Shown here: piece after piece, positions 34,901 through 50,740 of the stretch
Layout: each line of letters begins with the position of its first letter
Numbering within the stretch: the first letter of the stretch is position 1
Assembly: GCA_035236585.1 (NCBI GenBank)
Contig: CP141139.1
Span: 37,581,217-37,645,216 of the forward strand
DNA length: 64,000 bases
Reading direction: 5' to 3'
From: Warburgia ugandensis
Lineage: Eukaryota > Streptophyta > Magnoliopsida > Canellales > Canellaceae
The notes under the pieces: generated by a model
Told to the model about the DNA's origin: nothing
Databases searched by the model: none
The model's input: the letters and a program-made list of their open reading frames with translations, nothing else
Program-made: the position numbers and the translations under genes

Positions 34901-35240
34901 TCCTCATCATGTTTATTCTTTATCATTGATATTTCTTGAGCTGGCTATCCACCAGCTCACCTAACTTTTGTGGACCCCACACAAAAGTGAAATGACCATT
35001 TTACCCCTATAGGTAAATGTAAATTCACAAAATTAAGAAAAATAGGGATTTTTCACCCGAGCTCAGATTTCAGTGTGCTTATAGTCATTCTAATCGATTT
35101 CCCATGAATGATTCCAAATATCAATGTCTCAAGACCTGATTCTTTTTTTTTAATATGATATTAAATATAATATTCCACCTCGATTTTTGTAAAAATACCA
35201 ATTATTTCCAAATAATTCGAGAAAATTTGGGGTTTTCACA

Positions 35241-35950
35241 TCGTCGACATGGAACATCACTAACATCCTACATCCCCCTTCTTTCTTCTCCTCTGTTCCT
35301 TTGCTTCTCCCCCTTCTTCTCTCATTGTTGGGTTTTCTCTTTTGGAGGTTTACGCATTGTTGGCATGCAACATTGCTGGTAACTTGAATCCTCCCTATTT
35401 CTACTCCTCTCCTTCTCCCCCTTCTTCTTCCTCCTCCTTTATCTTCCTCTCCCCTCTCTTCTCTCGCCCTTCTTCTCTCTGACTAGCTCTGCCAGGGTTT
35501 CCTTCTATTGGGTTTTTGAGAATAGACCTTGGTCTGGTCTCTTTTCATCAACTAACAACTTAAGTGGGAAGAGGTGCCATTATCAAAATGGCCCATCTCT
35601 TTTAGTTATTTAATAATTTAATTTTGAAAATTTTTAAACTTATAATATTTTTACTATTTTGTACGTTATATATAGTTAACTATAGTAAAAAAAAAGGAGA
35701 TAAATGCTACTCAAATCTCAAATTTCTACAAGTGCGGCCCACTATATGAAATTATTAAATTATCCTTTTCAAGAAAGATCAAAACTTATTCATCCGAATT
35801 GTGATTTTAGCAAACTTAGTGTCATTGGAATCATTTTTTCAAGTATGATCCCAATATTGAGGTTCTAACATTTGATCATTGAACACTAAAAATTTAAGAA
35901 TTTCAAAATTTGTAAATTGCTATTTAAAAATCAAAGATATTACATAATGA
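35241..35950 (-). mobile_element. Diverged front segment of a related LTR
   Basis: In reverse complement the order tattgggatcata..., gattccaatgacactaagt, then gggccgcac parallels the first 300 bp of both giant LTRs (tatttggaatcatt..., gaatgactataagc, ggggtccac). The similarity is weak but ordered. The plus strand at 35,270-35,480 is C/T-rich, matching the GA/CT tract after the LTR promoter. Confidence 0.45.
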
Positions 35951-36154
35951 TTAGGGTAGGTTGATCGTTCTTAGAGGTGACATCTATACTTTTCTAACAA
36001 TCCAAGGTTACTATTTTAACTATGATATGGGGACCACAAAGATCGTCTAATTTGTTTTATTATTGGATCAAAAATTTTGATCAGGTATCACCGATACTGT
36101 TTCCTCAATTTTTGCATCACTATAATCATGCAAAAAAATTTCAAACATGCATAA

Positions 36155-36178
36155 TATATATATATATATATATACACA
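36155..36178 (+). repeat. (AT)n microsatellite
   Basis: A simple dinucleotide run, tatatata..., passes into acacaca. Confidence 0.85.
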
Positions 36179-36299
36179 CATGAGACAAACAAAAAGATAC
36201 TAATTACCAACCCTCAAAAATTGATAGTGGACTACAAATAGGTGAATGTAGTTCCAATTCACAGTTGGAGTTTGGTTGAGGATAGCTACAACTCATAAT

Positions 36300-36500
36300 A
36301 GAAATTTTAAAGTCATTTAGTGTAAATGACTTTAAAAGTTTGTTACTTTTAGACTCATTTAGTGCAAACAACTTTAAAAGTCTATTACTTTAAAAGTTGT
36401 TTAGTACAAATGACTTTAAAAGTATAGACTTTTAAAGTCGTTTAGCACTAAATGACTTTAAAAGTACAAACTTTTAAAGTCATTTGCATTGAATGACTTT
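36300..36500 (+). repeat. CACTA subterminal-type palindrome array
   Basis: The motif AAATGACTTTAAAAGT and its complement alternate through 200 bp. Examples are a 16-bp perfect inverted repeat with a 4-base loop (36,450-36,465 and 36,470-36,485) and gactttaaaagt / acttttaaagtc just before it. The same acttttaaag core occurs in the CACTA terminus at 22,220-22,420. The array lies immediately downstream of the TNP2 gene on its strand. Confidence 0.7.
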
Positions 36501-36628
36501 ATAAACTATTTTCCAATTCAAATTATATATATTTTATATTAGAACTTTACAATATTTAAAACAATTAGTACATAATGAAATTATTTATTTCTTTTATGAT
36601 AGTCAACATTGATTCATGCATTCTTTTA

Positions 36629-36646
36629 CACACACACACACACATA
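36629..36646 (+). repeat. (CA)n microsatellite
   Basis: A simple acacac run; a (TA)n run follows at about 36,714-36,738. Confidence 0.8.
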
Positions 36647-36989
36647 TAAACATGTGACCAAGGAAATCGATTAATTTTTTAGATTAACTCCTCATTTATC
36701 ATCCTTTTATGATATATATATATATATATATATATATACTTACATATAGCACACTTGTTAATCCATATAGCTCATGAAAAAGAGCTAATTATAAATCTAG
36801 AATTATATTTCAACTCAATAATACAATCCAATACCCCCAACTATAGTTTTCAAACCCATGCACCCTCCTCACCATTATCAAGCATATAATCCTCATTCTC
36901 ACCAAGTACTACTTTGATTGATGGGATTCTTTTGGTAATAGAAGGGTAATATATTTTAGTATCTCTTAAGTCATCTTCATTATAAGAAT

Positions 36990-40264
<3,275 letters not shown>

Positions 40265-40269
40265 GCGAT

Positions 40270-41300
40270 TATGATCAACACTTACCCCAAGTGCAAACTT
40301 TATGAAATTTTATGTTTCCCCTCATATTCTTTTGATGTTCTTGTCATAGTCATCCAAATATATTTGTCCATTATCATAAGAAATTGAATAGAATTTATGT
40401 GTTGAGACTTATTAGACTTAAAAAGATTAGGTTAAAAATTTTACCAAAACCTAGGTATACAAGAATTAGAAGTACTTGAAATAACTAATTACATGCATGC
40501 ACACATGTGAAAATTTTTAATTAATAATGAAAAAAATCAAAAAATAACAAAGCATGATTCAAAAAGAAATTTAACTTTAAAAAGGAAAGTTTCTAGCCAT
40601 AACCTTGTAAAAATTCTTCAAACATCCATAATACATATGAGACAAACAACCAAAGCATAGGTTTCATGGTTATAATGTCCCATAAATTAAGGTACCTAAC
40701 CCTTTATTAAGTAGTATATAGGTAGGCATTAGTTTTCTTTCATTTTACATTGCATATTTAATTGCTTTATGGTGGAATAGAATTAATGCTAGTAAGGGGC
40801 CCACAGGAACCCTCATAAGATAAGGACTAGATTTCATCACCAGCTCTTTCGCCCACCTAGGAATCAATCAACATCCTTATATATCGAGATCCCAACCCTT
40901 GAACATTAATTTAAAATCAAGTAGAAAGAGAGTCAGGGTATCAAGCTCATAAGGCCTTTTTAGAAGGACACAATCTATTGTCACTTCAATGGCTTCTAAG
41001 CACTATAGTTATAATGGGCATCTTAAAATCCAAGTGATTTTCTTGTGCATTCCGTGGATGTTAGTTGAGGTCTAAATTCATCTTGACACGAGATTTTTAT
41101 TAACCACTTTCGAGTAAAACCTGGTTGGTAAGCAATAGTCAAATATAAAAAGAAGAAAAAGAAGAAGGAGCTATCTAAATATAGGTCTAGGAAGCTACCA
41201 CCTATGCACTAAGAAAAGATCATGCTCAATTAATGATTACTAGAATTTGATTAAGCATCACTTAGAGTTAGAGTTAGCATATACATTAGGATAGTTTATG
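40270..41300. other. Junction region between CACTA and Athila sequences
   Basis: Neither CACTA subterminal repeats nor an Athila 5' LTR was recognised here, so both elements are truncated on their facing sides. No gene was seen. Confidence 0.4.
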
Positions 41301-41308
41301 CAAGGGCA

Positions 41309-42430
41309 TTGATCTCAAAACTTAGAGTTAGCACCTTTGAACCCAGAGATTCAATGCAACCTGAGACAAGGGGAAAGAAACCAAGTTCCTGTCCTCAGGG
41401 TAAAACCACAGTAGAAGTTGAGCACAAAGCTACTAAAGAGTTTTATGCGCCACTACAACTCAACATCCCATCCTACATAGCTTTATCTCCTACAAATGCA
41501 GACAACTTCAAGTTAAAGCCGGGAGTCATACAATTGACCCCCACTTTTTTTGGTCGGGACCAAGACGATCCTTACCTACATATCAAGGAGTTTCTTGATA
41601 TTTGTGTCACATGTAGGTTCTTAAAATTTTCAAATGATGCTATTAGGCGTAGGCTATTTCCATTCTCACAGAAGGACAAAGCCAAATCATGGCTCACATC
41701 TTTAGAGGTAGGTTCCATTAATGCATGGGATCAATTGTCTAGGAAGTTTTTGAACAAATTCTTCCCCATTCACAAAACAAATGACTTTCGACTGAAAATT
41801 ATAAATTTCCAATAAAGGGATGATGAACAATATTATGAATGTTGGGAATGAAAGAATGAACATTTGTAGAAATGCCTACATCATAGATTCAAGAAATGGC
41901 AGTAGGTTCAATACTTCTATGAGGCATTGATGCTTCATAATAGGCAAATGATAGATGCGACAAGTAGAAGGGCCCTCATGTTAAAAGATGAGAGAGAGGC
42001 TTGGGAGTTCTCTCACACAATGGTAGGTAATTCTCACCAATGGGATTATTCAAATAGAAGAGAGAGAAACAACCAGCCTCTAAAGAAAGGAGGTCTATAT
42101 GAGATAGGAGTACATACAGATCCATCCTATAAGCTTGACTATGTAGTTGAAAAATTAAACAAGCTAGAGCCTTTAGGTGGAAGAATGGATAAACTTGAAC
42201 CTATATTTGAAACTTTCATAGCTGTTACTTTATCCAATAAACCTCCAAAAGAGGTATGTACTAATTGTTCTAGTCTAGCCCATCTAACTACAGCTTGTCC
42301 ATCAAATAAAGTGTGCCCTGAATATCTTTCAACACAAGCGAATGCGCTTAGTGCATATCACTATCCTACCAACAACAACCCATATTCTAAGACCTATAAT
42401 ATAGGATGGGCTAGGCATCTCAATTTTTAG
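41309..42430 (+). pseudogene. Athila-like gag, decayed
   Basis: Athila-type gag blocks are clear: LKPGVIQLTPTFFGRDQDDP, HIKEFLDICVT, DAIRRRLFPFSQKDKAKSWL and FLNKFFP in 41,309-41,815. A degraded stretch with stops follows, then 41,927-42,430. The latter contains an intact CX2CX4HX4C zinc knuckle (CTNCSSLAHLTTAC, about 42,261-42,302) and the NPYSKTYNIGWARHLNF block typical of this lineage. A stop at 41,815 and degraded sequence between the two frames disable it. Confidence 0.88.
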
Positions 42431-43165
42431 CAGTCTAATAATACTTACTAGGTAGGTACCTCTGAGAACCTCCCTGTACAAAATTTTCATAGGATTTTCG
42501 CTTCACAACAACCACCAAGTTTTCAACTGCCCCAACAAACACAAAATCCATCAATGGAGGATAATATGCAATATATTATGAATAAACTTAACAAAAATAC
42601 TAAAGCCTTGCATCAAAACCAGAATGAAAGTTGACAAAATATCGCCAGGTTAAAAGGGAAATGAGTAAGTTGCATGCAGCTTTAAGTGAAAGGAAAAAAG
42701 GAAAGTTCCCTAGTCAGTCCCTAACCCTAAGTGCAATTAGAAATAAGGTCTAAATCACAAACATCCCATGAGCAAACCAAGTCTATCATAACCCTTAGGA
42801 GTACCCATCAGGTTGATAACAAAGTGGGGCAGACTAAGCAAACTAAGGAAAAGGAAGAGGAGAATGAAAAGGCCAAAATACAAAAGATAGAGAATAGATA
42901 GAAACCTCCTACTCTATCTGAGCCTATAGTGTAGGTGCCCTACATGCCCAAGGCCTCATTCACTCAATTACTCAATAAGGCTAAGAAAGGAATAAATTTC
43001 AATGAGATAATGGAATTATTTAAACATGTACAAATAAATATTCCATAACTCAATGCTATAAAGGATATTCATGTTTATGCCAAGTTTCTTAAAGAGTTAT
43101 GCACTACCAAGCAAAGCTTAATGAGCAAAAGAAAGCCTTCCTCACTAACCAGTCAAGCTCTTTAA
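42431..43165 (+). pseudogene. Athila-like gag-protease linker, decayed
   Basis: Lysine- and glutamate-rich coding debris lies between gag and protease, as in Athila elements. A block resembling the pre-protease segment (ending FAKFLKEL-CTTKQ-like near 43,085-43,120) is visible, with stops. Confidence 0.5.
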
Positions 43166-43610
43166 TACAATATAAGACCCCACCTAAGTTTAGAGACCCA
43201 GGGTGTCCTACCATTTCATGTGTAATTGGGAAACATCTCATAATAAGGCATTACTTAACTTAGGGGCTAGTGTTAATTTGTTGCAATACTCTGTCTATAA
43301 GAAACTCAAGCTTGGTGATCTTAAACCAACCAACACCACATTGTAGTTCGCTAATAGATCAATTAAGATTCCTCATGGTATGGTTGAAGATGTATTAATA
43401 TAGGTGGACCAATTCTATTTCCCTGTTAATTTCATTGTCCTGGATACCCAGCTTGTATCAAACCCTAGTAGTAAAATAACAGTAATTTTTGGATGTCCAT
43501 TTTTGGCAAACTCAATGCAATCATAAATTGTAGAAATGGTATGTTGCAAATATCCTTTGGCAATATGAAAGTTGAGCTCAATGTTTTCAATGCCAACCAT
43601 TAACAATTAG
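43166..43610 (+). pseudogene. Athila-like protease, decayed; RT and integrase absent after it
   Basis: The plus-strand reading includes KFRDPGCPTISCVIG, then the active-site region LNLGASVNLLQYSVYKKL, in which the catalytic Asp is Asn, then IPHGMVEDVL, FPVNFIVLDTQ and ITVIFGCPFLA. Frameshifts and stops occur. Directly after it comes an Athila 3' signature (gcttactgggaggcaacct near 43,750, and a tgggacaatgttta block near 43,845), so reverse transcriptase, RNase H and integrase are deleted. Confidence 0.82.
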
Positions 43611-45421
43611 ATCTTGATGACTCTTGCAACATGATTGAAGATTTAATTCTAGAAGTTCTTCCACCATTGTCTACCTTTGATCCACTGGAGGCTTGTCTTA
43701 CACAATGTAATTTTAATTTTTAACGTCTAGTTGAAGATGTTAAACTTAGGGCTTACTGGGAGGCAACCTAGGATTTTAAAGCCTCATTATTCTACATCAC
43801 TCATTTATCATATAGATGTCTTATATTTCAAAACATTTGGGACAATGTTTAGTTCAAGTTGGAGTGTGTAGACATGATTGAGATGTCTAGTTTTTTTTCT
43901 TGTTAAAAAGGGGGGGAGTTTTAAGGTAGAGCTCGCTTATTGTGGTGAGAATTGGATTTTCAAACTTAGTAAGTCTACTATTTTCACCTCTTAATGGGAG
44001 TGTATATGACTAGTTTTGCATATTCTCATGTGTTGAAGCATCTTATCAAAGTTAATTTTCAAAAAATATTTACATAATGCACATAGTTAAGACTAATCGA
44101 GAGGTATGACTTAGAAACCCTGAGGAAAATGGAGACCTAGAACCCAGTGAATTTAGAGACTATCTTCTTTCAAGAGAATTATAAGTAATTTAACAGTTTC
44201 TTCAGTGTACATAATTAAGTGTGATACAGTTATCCTTGTTTTGATTAGCTATCGAGAATAAATAGGAGTAAGAGCTTTCTTTCCAAAAAAATTATTGAAT
44301 CTAACAGGCTTTAGGAAACCTAGGGACTGATATAGCTCATTCTTGTTTAGTCCAAAGACATAAAGCCTACCTTATACAATATACCACTAGTTAAACCCTT
44401 AAGCCCATTATTAGGCCTTTTCTTCTTTAACCTCATTTACCTTAAACTAGAATAAGCTAGAAAAATAAAAAACCATTACCCATTTTGAAAATGAGTAAAG
44501 TTAGTAGAACATTTCAGAAAGGTCAAAAAGTTAAATAAGTGAAAAACACACAAGAAGTCTTTCTTTCAAAGAAGTCAGAAGAAAGAAATATCAGAAAAGA
44601 TGAGAAGATTTGAAAGAAAAGACAAGAGTACAGAAAAGAATTCACTTCAGTATAGTTAAGGATCAATTTTCCAACAATAAAAAAGAAGACCTCTACTTAA
44701 TTTTAAACTTTTGAAATCCTTAAACCTTTCCTTTCAAAGCCCTACCCAAGCCTACATTTTGTCTAGTTAAAGACCTATAAATCTACAGTGAAACATAGCC
44801 TTAAAGAGGATATAAAAAGAAGGAATTAAGGTAATAAAACCGCTACTATTCTTGGTAATAGCATACACTATTAGGAATCACTTTCCTTTGTCTCTTTAGC
44901 ACTTCATAATTTGTGTGAAATATTAGCTTGTTGGATTTGGTCACACAATGAAGAAATATGTTCAACCCCTTATCTAAGAGCTTCATTTTTTAGAGTATAC
45001 CTGAGATAATTTGAGGCCAAAACATATTTCTAGTGAAATTTGAGCATACATAATTAGACGTTATGACCTATGTAGCTGTACACACACATGTACTCCAAAA
45101 AATAATTGGAAATAAAATGTCTTTAGTATGGGTATAATTTGTAAAACCGTCAGTCCTCTCTATTAAGTTGTGAAAAACTAATACAGTGGTAATGAGTAAG
45201 GATTCTTTAAGATAAAATAGGAAACTCAGCCTTAGGAAATTTTGTAAGTATATCCACTACAAACCCTCACAAGACACTAGGGGTAACCTAGTAGTTTAAG
45301 TGCTTGTTGCATTAGTTAAATGCAATTATGAGTACCTACAAAAGTGACACTTTGTATCAATTTTTAAAAAATAATTTTTCATATATTTTTCTCGGGACTA
45401 GTAAAATACTAGTTGGGGGTG
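43611..45421 (+). mobile_element. Athila-like 3' untranslated region with polypurine tract
   Basis: This is long non-coding sequence, as usual in Athila elements, ending in the polypurine tract agttgggggtg (about 45,411-45,421) directly before the LTR. Confidence 0.7.
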
Positions 45422-48079
45422 TGATAAGTGTTTAATTTTGCATAAAAACCACCCAATTAGTTACCCATGTGTTACAATTTATAGGGGTAAAATAGGATTT
45501 TTGACCAAAATTCGTAACGCATGCATTTTTTACCTAATGAAGAAAAAGTTTGATATTCTGTATGTCCAAAGGCTAATCTAATGTGATTAATCATATTTTT
45601 CTAGAATTTATTAGAGGTTTTTACTTTTCATAGGAAGTGAGATGGTGATTCAACGACCAAGATCGATCAAGATGAAAATTAAATATCAAGTTCAAAAGAT
45701 CTAGTCAAAGTTTAAAAGTCATCAATCCAAAGGTCAAGATTTTCTTAGGGCAAGCAATGTACGTAATAAAAGGAGCTAAAGGTGGCCAAAGTGGGCCCAT
45801 GAAGTAATTCAAGCACTTTCATCACCTTTGCATGGGTTGCATGTAAGTCACCTTAGCCGTATAAGCAATGAGAGAATGTGACAAGCTAAGGAATTCAAGC
45901 CACTCAAGCCAAGGGATTGAGTTATGAACCCAAGCCTGGCCAACGAAGTCCTCAAAGGTAGCCATCAAAGCCATTAAGCCAAGCTAAATGGAAGGCTATG
46001 ATTAGAGGAAAATCAACAAGATTATCCATGAGATTTTAAGAGATATTTTGAAGAGAATTAAGGAAAAATTCATTAACATAAGTTGGCATGTGGACTAATA
46101 GGATGAGATCCTTCTATTTTTTCATGTTTTTTCCACCTTTTTATCACTTTCCACCTTATTACCAAATAGCACCATGAATATGACTTTTCATTCAAGGGTC
46201 CTATCATTCCAAGACTCCTCTACCTTTCAAAACTCCCATCCCAACCACCTAACCCAATCCCACCTCTTAGGAAATTCCCTAGCTAATCAAATTTCTCCAT
46301 CTTACCTCAATTTCATATTTTTTTCTCTACCCATCTATTTCCTCCTTTTCTTCTTCTTATCTCTTTCCTAACTCAACTATACAACCACTTTCCATATTTT
46401 TAGGGTGTTCCACAATGTTTGAAGGGGGAGACGCCCTTTCCTAAAAAGGTGGCATCTCCCACCTACTCCACTCCAAAGGGGCAACCACCAATGCCATTTG
46501 TTTCCTCTTATAAAAACCTAGCCGCCTTGACATCTTAGCCATCCAAAATAACTTGTTTCCATCCCTGCCACACTCATTATTAGGGTACCCTAGAAAAAAT
46601 TGGACAAAAGCTATAAAAATCCAGCAAAACCCAAGCTAGAGAGCTCTTTTACCTGGAGGAAAAAAATGCCTCCTACACTTGGAGGAGGATGTCTTCTTCC
46701 TACCTAATCTCTTCCACTCTCTTGCTTTGGTTTTTAATCTTCTTTGGGTAGCTTCTATTCTTTCTAAGATATGTTGTATCTTCTAAAGGTTCCATACCAG
46801 TTTTTAGGTGTTGATTTATCCTTTAAAGGTTAGTTAATCTTCCCTTGTTTCTCTTGTTTGATCTTAGTTTCTTTCATGCTAGTTGTTGCTTTACTATCCT
46901 TTGTTTCTCTTTGCCTAAAGACCAAGATCCAAGGCTGGTTTTTCTCTTGAAGTGACAGCCAAGGGAAGTCACCTTGAATCTAGTCTTTCCCTTTGCTTTT
47001 CATTGCCATTTAGTTCTCCTTTAAGTTTCCTTGAATTCCAACCTTGTTTCCTTTAAAGTGTTGTCTTATCATTCCATTAGAATTTCCCTTAAATCTCAAG
47101 TTTATTAAAGTAAAAATCATTATTGAGATCTGGTTTTGGATTTAATTTGAGAGAAAAAAAGTGCTTGCTTTCCAAAAGTTGAATGCACCGCCATGTAATC
47201 ACTTGTATGCAACAACTTTTGATGATTAATGGGACAATTTTTAGTTGATGAATGAACATTATTTTATCTTAGTTACTTGTTTCATGTTGATGGTAGGTTT
47301 AGTAGTGAATGCTTTGTTTTCAATTCCCAAGAAATTGAATTAAAAGACCTATGAAACTATGTGTCCAATCCAAAGGTGGAATGCATAGTTTTAAGGGCCT
47401 TTAAGGTTGAAAGTTGTTGATCTTGTTAAGGTGCTGCCCATACATAGTTCAAGTTTAATTGCTCACTTAAACAAGCATGAAGTTTTCTTTCCAAAATCAT
47501 CCTAAGGGCATGTGTGTTCTACATAAATGGTGGGCATGGTTTTGAGTAATTTGTTGATTGATTGAGATTAAACTGTTGCATTCATTCATGTTAGGAAAAG
47601 TAGTTTAGTTACTAGTTGATTGTTGATCTTGATTAGTTTGTTTGCATGTTTTTGCTTAGGTTGTTATTTGTTAAAGTTTCCGTTCCATAAGTTTAATTAT
47701 TTTATTTAGAAGTTGCATGATTAGGAAAGTAATTGTTTAATGCATGCTTCCTTAGGTTAGTTGCTTAATTTCATATTTAGGAAAGTTGCTTAATTACATT
47801 TTTAGAAAGTTTACACTTTAGGAAAGTCATAGTTTTAGAAAGTTTTATTTAGGAAAGTTTTATTTTTGGAAATTTCTTAATTTTAGTATGTTTCTAGTTT
47901 TTGAATAATTTCCATACTTAGTTTAGGAAAAAAAATGTCTTGAGTTTTGCTAGGTTAGATAGCTTAAATTAGGGACCACTTGGATCACATTCATTCAATT
48001 TTTCATGGGATTGACCTCCTCATGTGAGAATATTATAACTAATTCATGCATTTGTGAGTTTAATTTAAAAATTACAACA
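45422..48079 (+). mobile_element. Athila-like 3' LTR (about 2.66 kb)
   Basis: The LTR starts TGATAAGTGTTTAATTTTG after a polypurine tract, and its first 150 bp match the starts at 18,180 and 21,232 on the minus strand. A TATA-like gctataaaaatcc lies near 46,610. The end is placed at ...ttacaaca (48,079), shortly after a gggattgacctcctc...catttgtgagt block shared with the 15,610 end. No matching 5' LTR was found upstream of gag. A CT-rich block lies at about 46,170-46,400. Confidence 0.75.
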
Positions 48080-48691
48080 AAAACCTTAAACTTAGCTTAT
48101 GTGTTCTATTAGATTTCAAAAAAGGAATTAGATTAAAAGGCTATATAGATGTAAAGAAGTCTCCCATTAAAATTAAAAGATATTATCTTCAAATATTATC
48201 AATAAAACTGTTAGTATGTAATTATTCATGTATATAACTAAAAAGTACATATTAGGTACATCATAAATACTAATAGGTGTCACAAAAATCTTCTCTATAA
48301 GTGTTCTTAACTCTCCAATTTGCTCATATTTTTCAATTGTTTGCATTTGTAAAATATAATGGTCTCACACAAGCAATAAATATAGACTTATAATTCTAGT
48401 TGTATTTACAAGTTCTGGATATATGAAAGAGTGACCAAAACCAGAAGCCAAAAAATTCAAAGATCAAGAAAAGGTTAGTGATTAATGTAAAAAGTAAATA
48501 TTGTAGGCTATTTCAAGGAAAATAAATTGTAGAGTCCTTTCACATAGATAAATAGGAAAAGTTTAGGAGAGCAAAGCTATTCTTCACTTAGGCATTGTCA
48601 CAAACATATACATGAAAATATCATGACAACCATAAACTTAAACTATACTGCTTTGAGTTGCAAAACTGCAACCATTTATTTCTTACATTTT
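48080..48691. other. No gene recognised
   Basis: AT-rich sequence between the Athila LTR and a SINE. Confidence 0.35.
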
Positions 48692-48908
48692 GAAGTATAC
48701 TATTTGAAGGAGAGCATTAACGCAACGATAAAGTTGTCGTCGTATGACCTTGAGGTCACAAGTTCAAGGCATGGAAACAGTCTCTTACAAAAATGGGAGG
48801 TAAGGCTGTGTACTATAGACCCTTGTGGTTTGCCCCTTCCCTGAACCCACATATGCAGGAGCTTCATGCATCAGGCTACCCTTTTTATCTAGAAGTATAC
48901 TATTTAAA
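48692..48908 (+). mobile_element. Au-type SINE, copy 5
   Basis: The body (48,709-48,891) has the gagcattaacgcaacg head, the ttgaggtcacaagttcaagg B-box region, the gaggtaaggctgtgtac block and the ggagcttcatgcatcaggct tail. Target duplications are gaagtatactatttgaa (48,692-48,708) and gaagtatactatttaaa (48,892-48,908), with one mismatch. It is the only SINE in the transposon-rich centre of the window. Confidence 0.92.
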
Positions 48909-50238
48909 ATCACCCAGTGCTCAGAAGTTTTTTGTGTTTATCGTGTTTAATAGAAAATCATATGTAATGACTTAGATTGCATTGAAAAATGAACAGCTAA
49001 ATAATGAATGGACCTACAATTTATTTTGCATATAAGTACCTATAACTATATAGGGGTTTGTGTTGCATGTTCCTACAAGATTGAACATGTGTTAGTTGTA
49101 GGAAGTATGGCTCCAAAAGTGACTTCAATTACCTAAGAATCAATTGATAATATGGTAGATTTACCTAAGAATATAAAAAAATTTAAAATTAAAGAAAAAT
49201 ATTTAAAAAGGACATGCAACAGGAGAGAGAGTGCAAAGAAAAGGCACAACATTTTATAATATGATAGATTTACAATTGATTATTTTTTACATATTCACTA
49301 TTATATTTGCATAAATTTAATGTAATTCTTTTTACACATGCAATATTTATTTTCTATTACTAGGTCTACATTTAAAATTGTTAGAAGTATGCTAAACTGA
49401 TCGCATCGAATATGAAGTTTAGTGACCATATTTTATGGGGCTGACCTCTAAATGATCCCACTTGTTCATCATGTTGGTCTATATTTAGATGTCTTATAGA
49501 TTAAAAGAAATCATGTGATTTAGATTATTTTAGCATCTAAAAAGCATTTAAAATATTGTGCTTAGAAGTGAACTATTTAAAAACTTCATAAAAATGCACA
49601 ATTTTATAGTGGCTAGAAACATCCGAACTTCATACTTTTTCATCTATAAGACATTAGATCTCGAGGAACAAGATGAATAAGTCAAATCATATATAGGTGG
49701 GTCCCTATAAAATGTGGTCACTAGACTAGTTAGATTAACATTCCTTTGATTGTTAATCTTCCTTTCGACCTTCTTCTTCCTTAGCCCCTAAGATTTTTTC
49801 AGTTATAGAATGTTATTATGGGAGAAAGAATATTAGGAAACAACAACACGAAGAGAAGACAAGAGAGCTAGCTTTATTAGTGGCAAAATAAAGAGAAGAA
49901 AATTGATAAGGAGAAGTGTAGTTGCTTATTCAAGGAAGAATTATATGTTTTGGGCCAAAAACCTTAAAAGATATTTGAACTTTGGGCATGTGGTTGAAAG
50001 TTCGTGCTTTCAAAAGCCATCTTCTCATCAAAACCCACTCTAAAAGAAAGAAGAGATGGACATGAATGATTGATATGTTGTGTTCATTTGATGATCCCTT
50101 GTTCTTCCATAGAGTGATTGTAGTCATTTACTTCTTAGGGCCAATCTAGCTGGCACAAAAAAGCACTTATTAGTGGAGAGTGTTTTGTGCTTGAAAATTG
50201 AATTACCTCAAAAAAATTTCAGCAACGAAACACTTTCT
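48909..50238. other. No gene recognised
   Basis: AT-rich sequence. The short open frame at 49,930-50,127 shows no family motif. Confidence 0.35.
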
Positions 50239-50740
50239 ATGGGTGTAATAAACCCAATTTTTGTAAAATGATTGGGAAAATCAATTAAGTTTGAATTTTC
50301 AAAAATTTTGGGCTGGAATATTAGGTTATTGGAAATTATCTTTTCATAGAGATTAAAACATGATTTAAAACTTATAAATTATGAATGTACTCAAAAAACC
50401 AATCGAAATGACATTAAGTATGTTCAATTCCGAGTTAAAATGAAAATTTCCTATTTTTCTTCATTTTTATGAAAAAATGGTAAAATGGTAATTTTATCCA
50501 TAACCGAGATCTAAGACATCAATATTTAGAATGTACTCAAAAATAGCATTCAAACGCCACTAAGTACGCTCAATTCAGAGTTTGGGAGAATAAAACAGAT
50601 TTTTCTCCATAAAAGGGAAAAATAGTCCTTTCATTCCTCCGTGGGGCCCACAAATGAATCCAATGGCTAGAAAACATGTAATAAGTGGTCAAACCACTAC
50701 TAGTTGATTGTGGAGAAGGAGGTGGTAGTGGAGGATCCAA

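Larger units (their letters stand above)
30798..35240 (-). mobile_element. Giant chromovirus-type LTR, rearranged copy (minus strand)
   Basis: The reverse complement starts TGTGAAAACCCCAAATTTTC at 35,240 and parallels the solo LTR at 50,244-55,313 through its length. Clear matching blocks lie at 33,150-33,400 (with 53,040-53,280), 32,050-32,330 (with 54,170-54,450), 31,030-31,097 (palindrome) and 30,800-31,030 (with 54,900-55,160). A TATAAATA box lies at 34,811-34,804, so U3 is about 430 bp and the transcribed part of the LTR is about 4 kb. The copy is interrupted at 31,100-31,740 by an inverted insertion that carries the LTR's own 3' tail in forward orientation. No target duplication was found. 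Confidence 0.8.
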
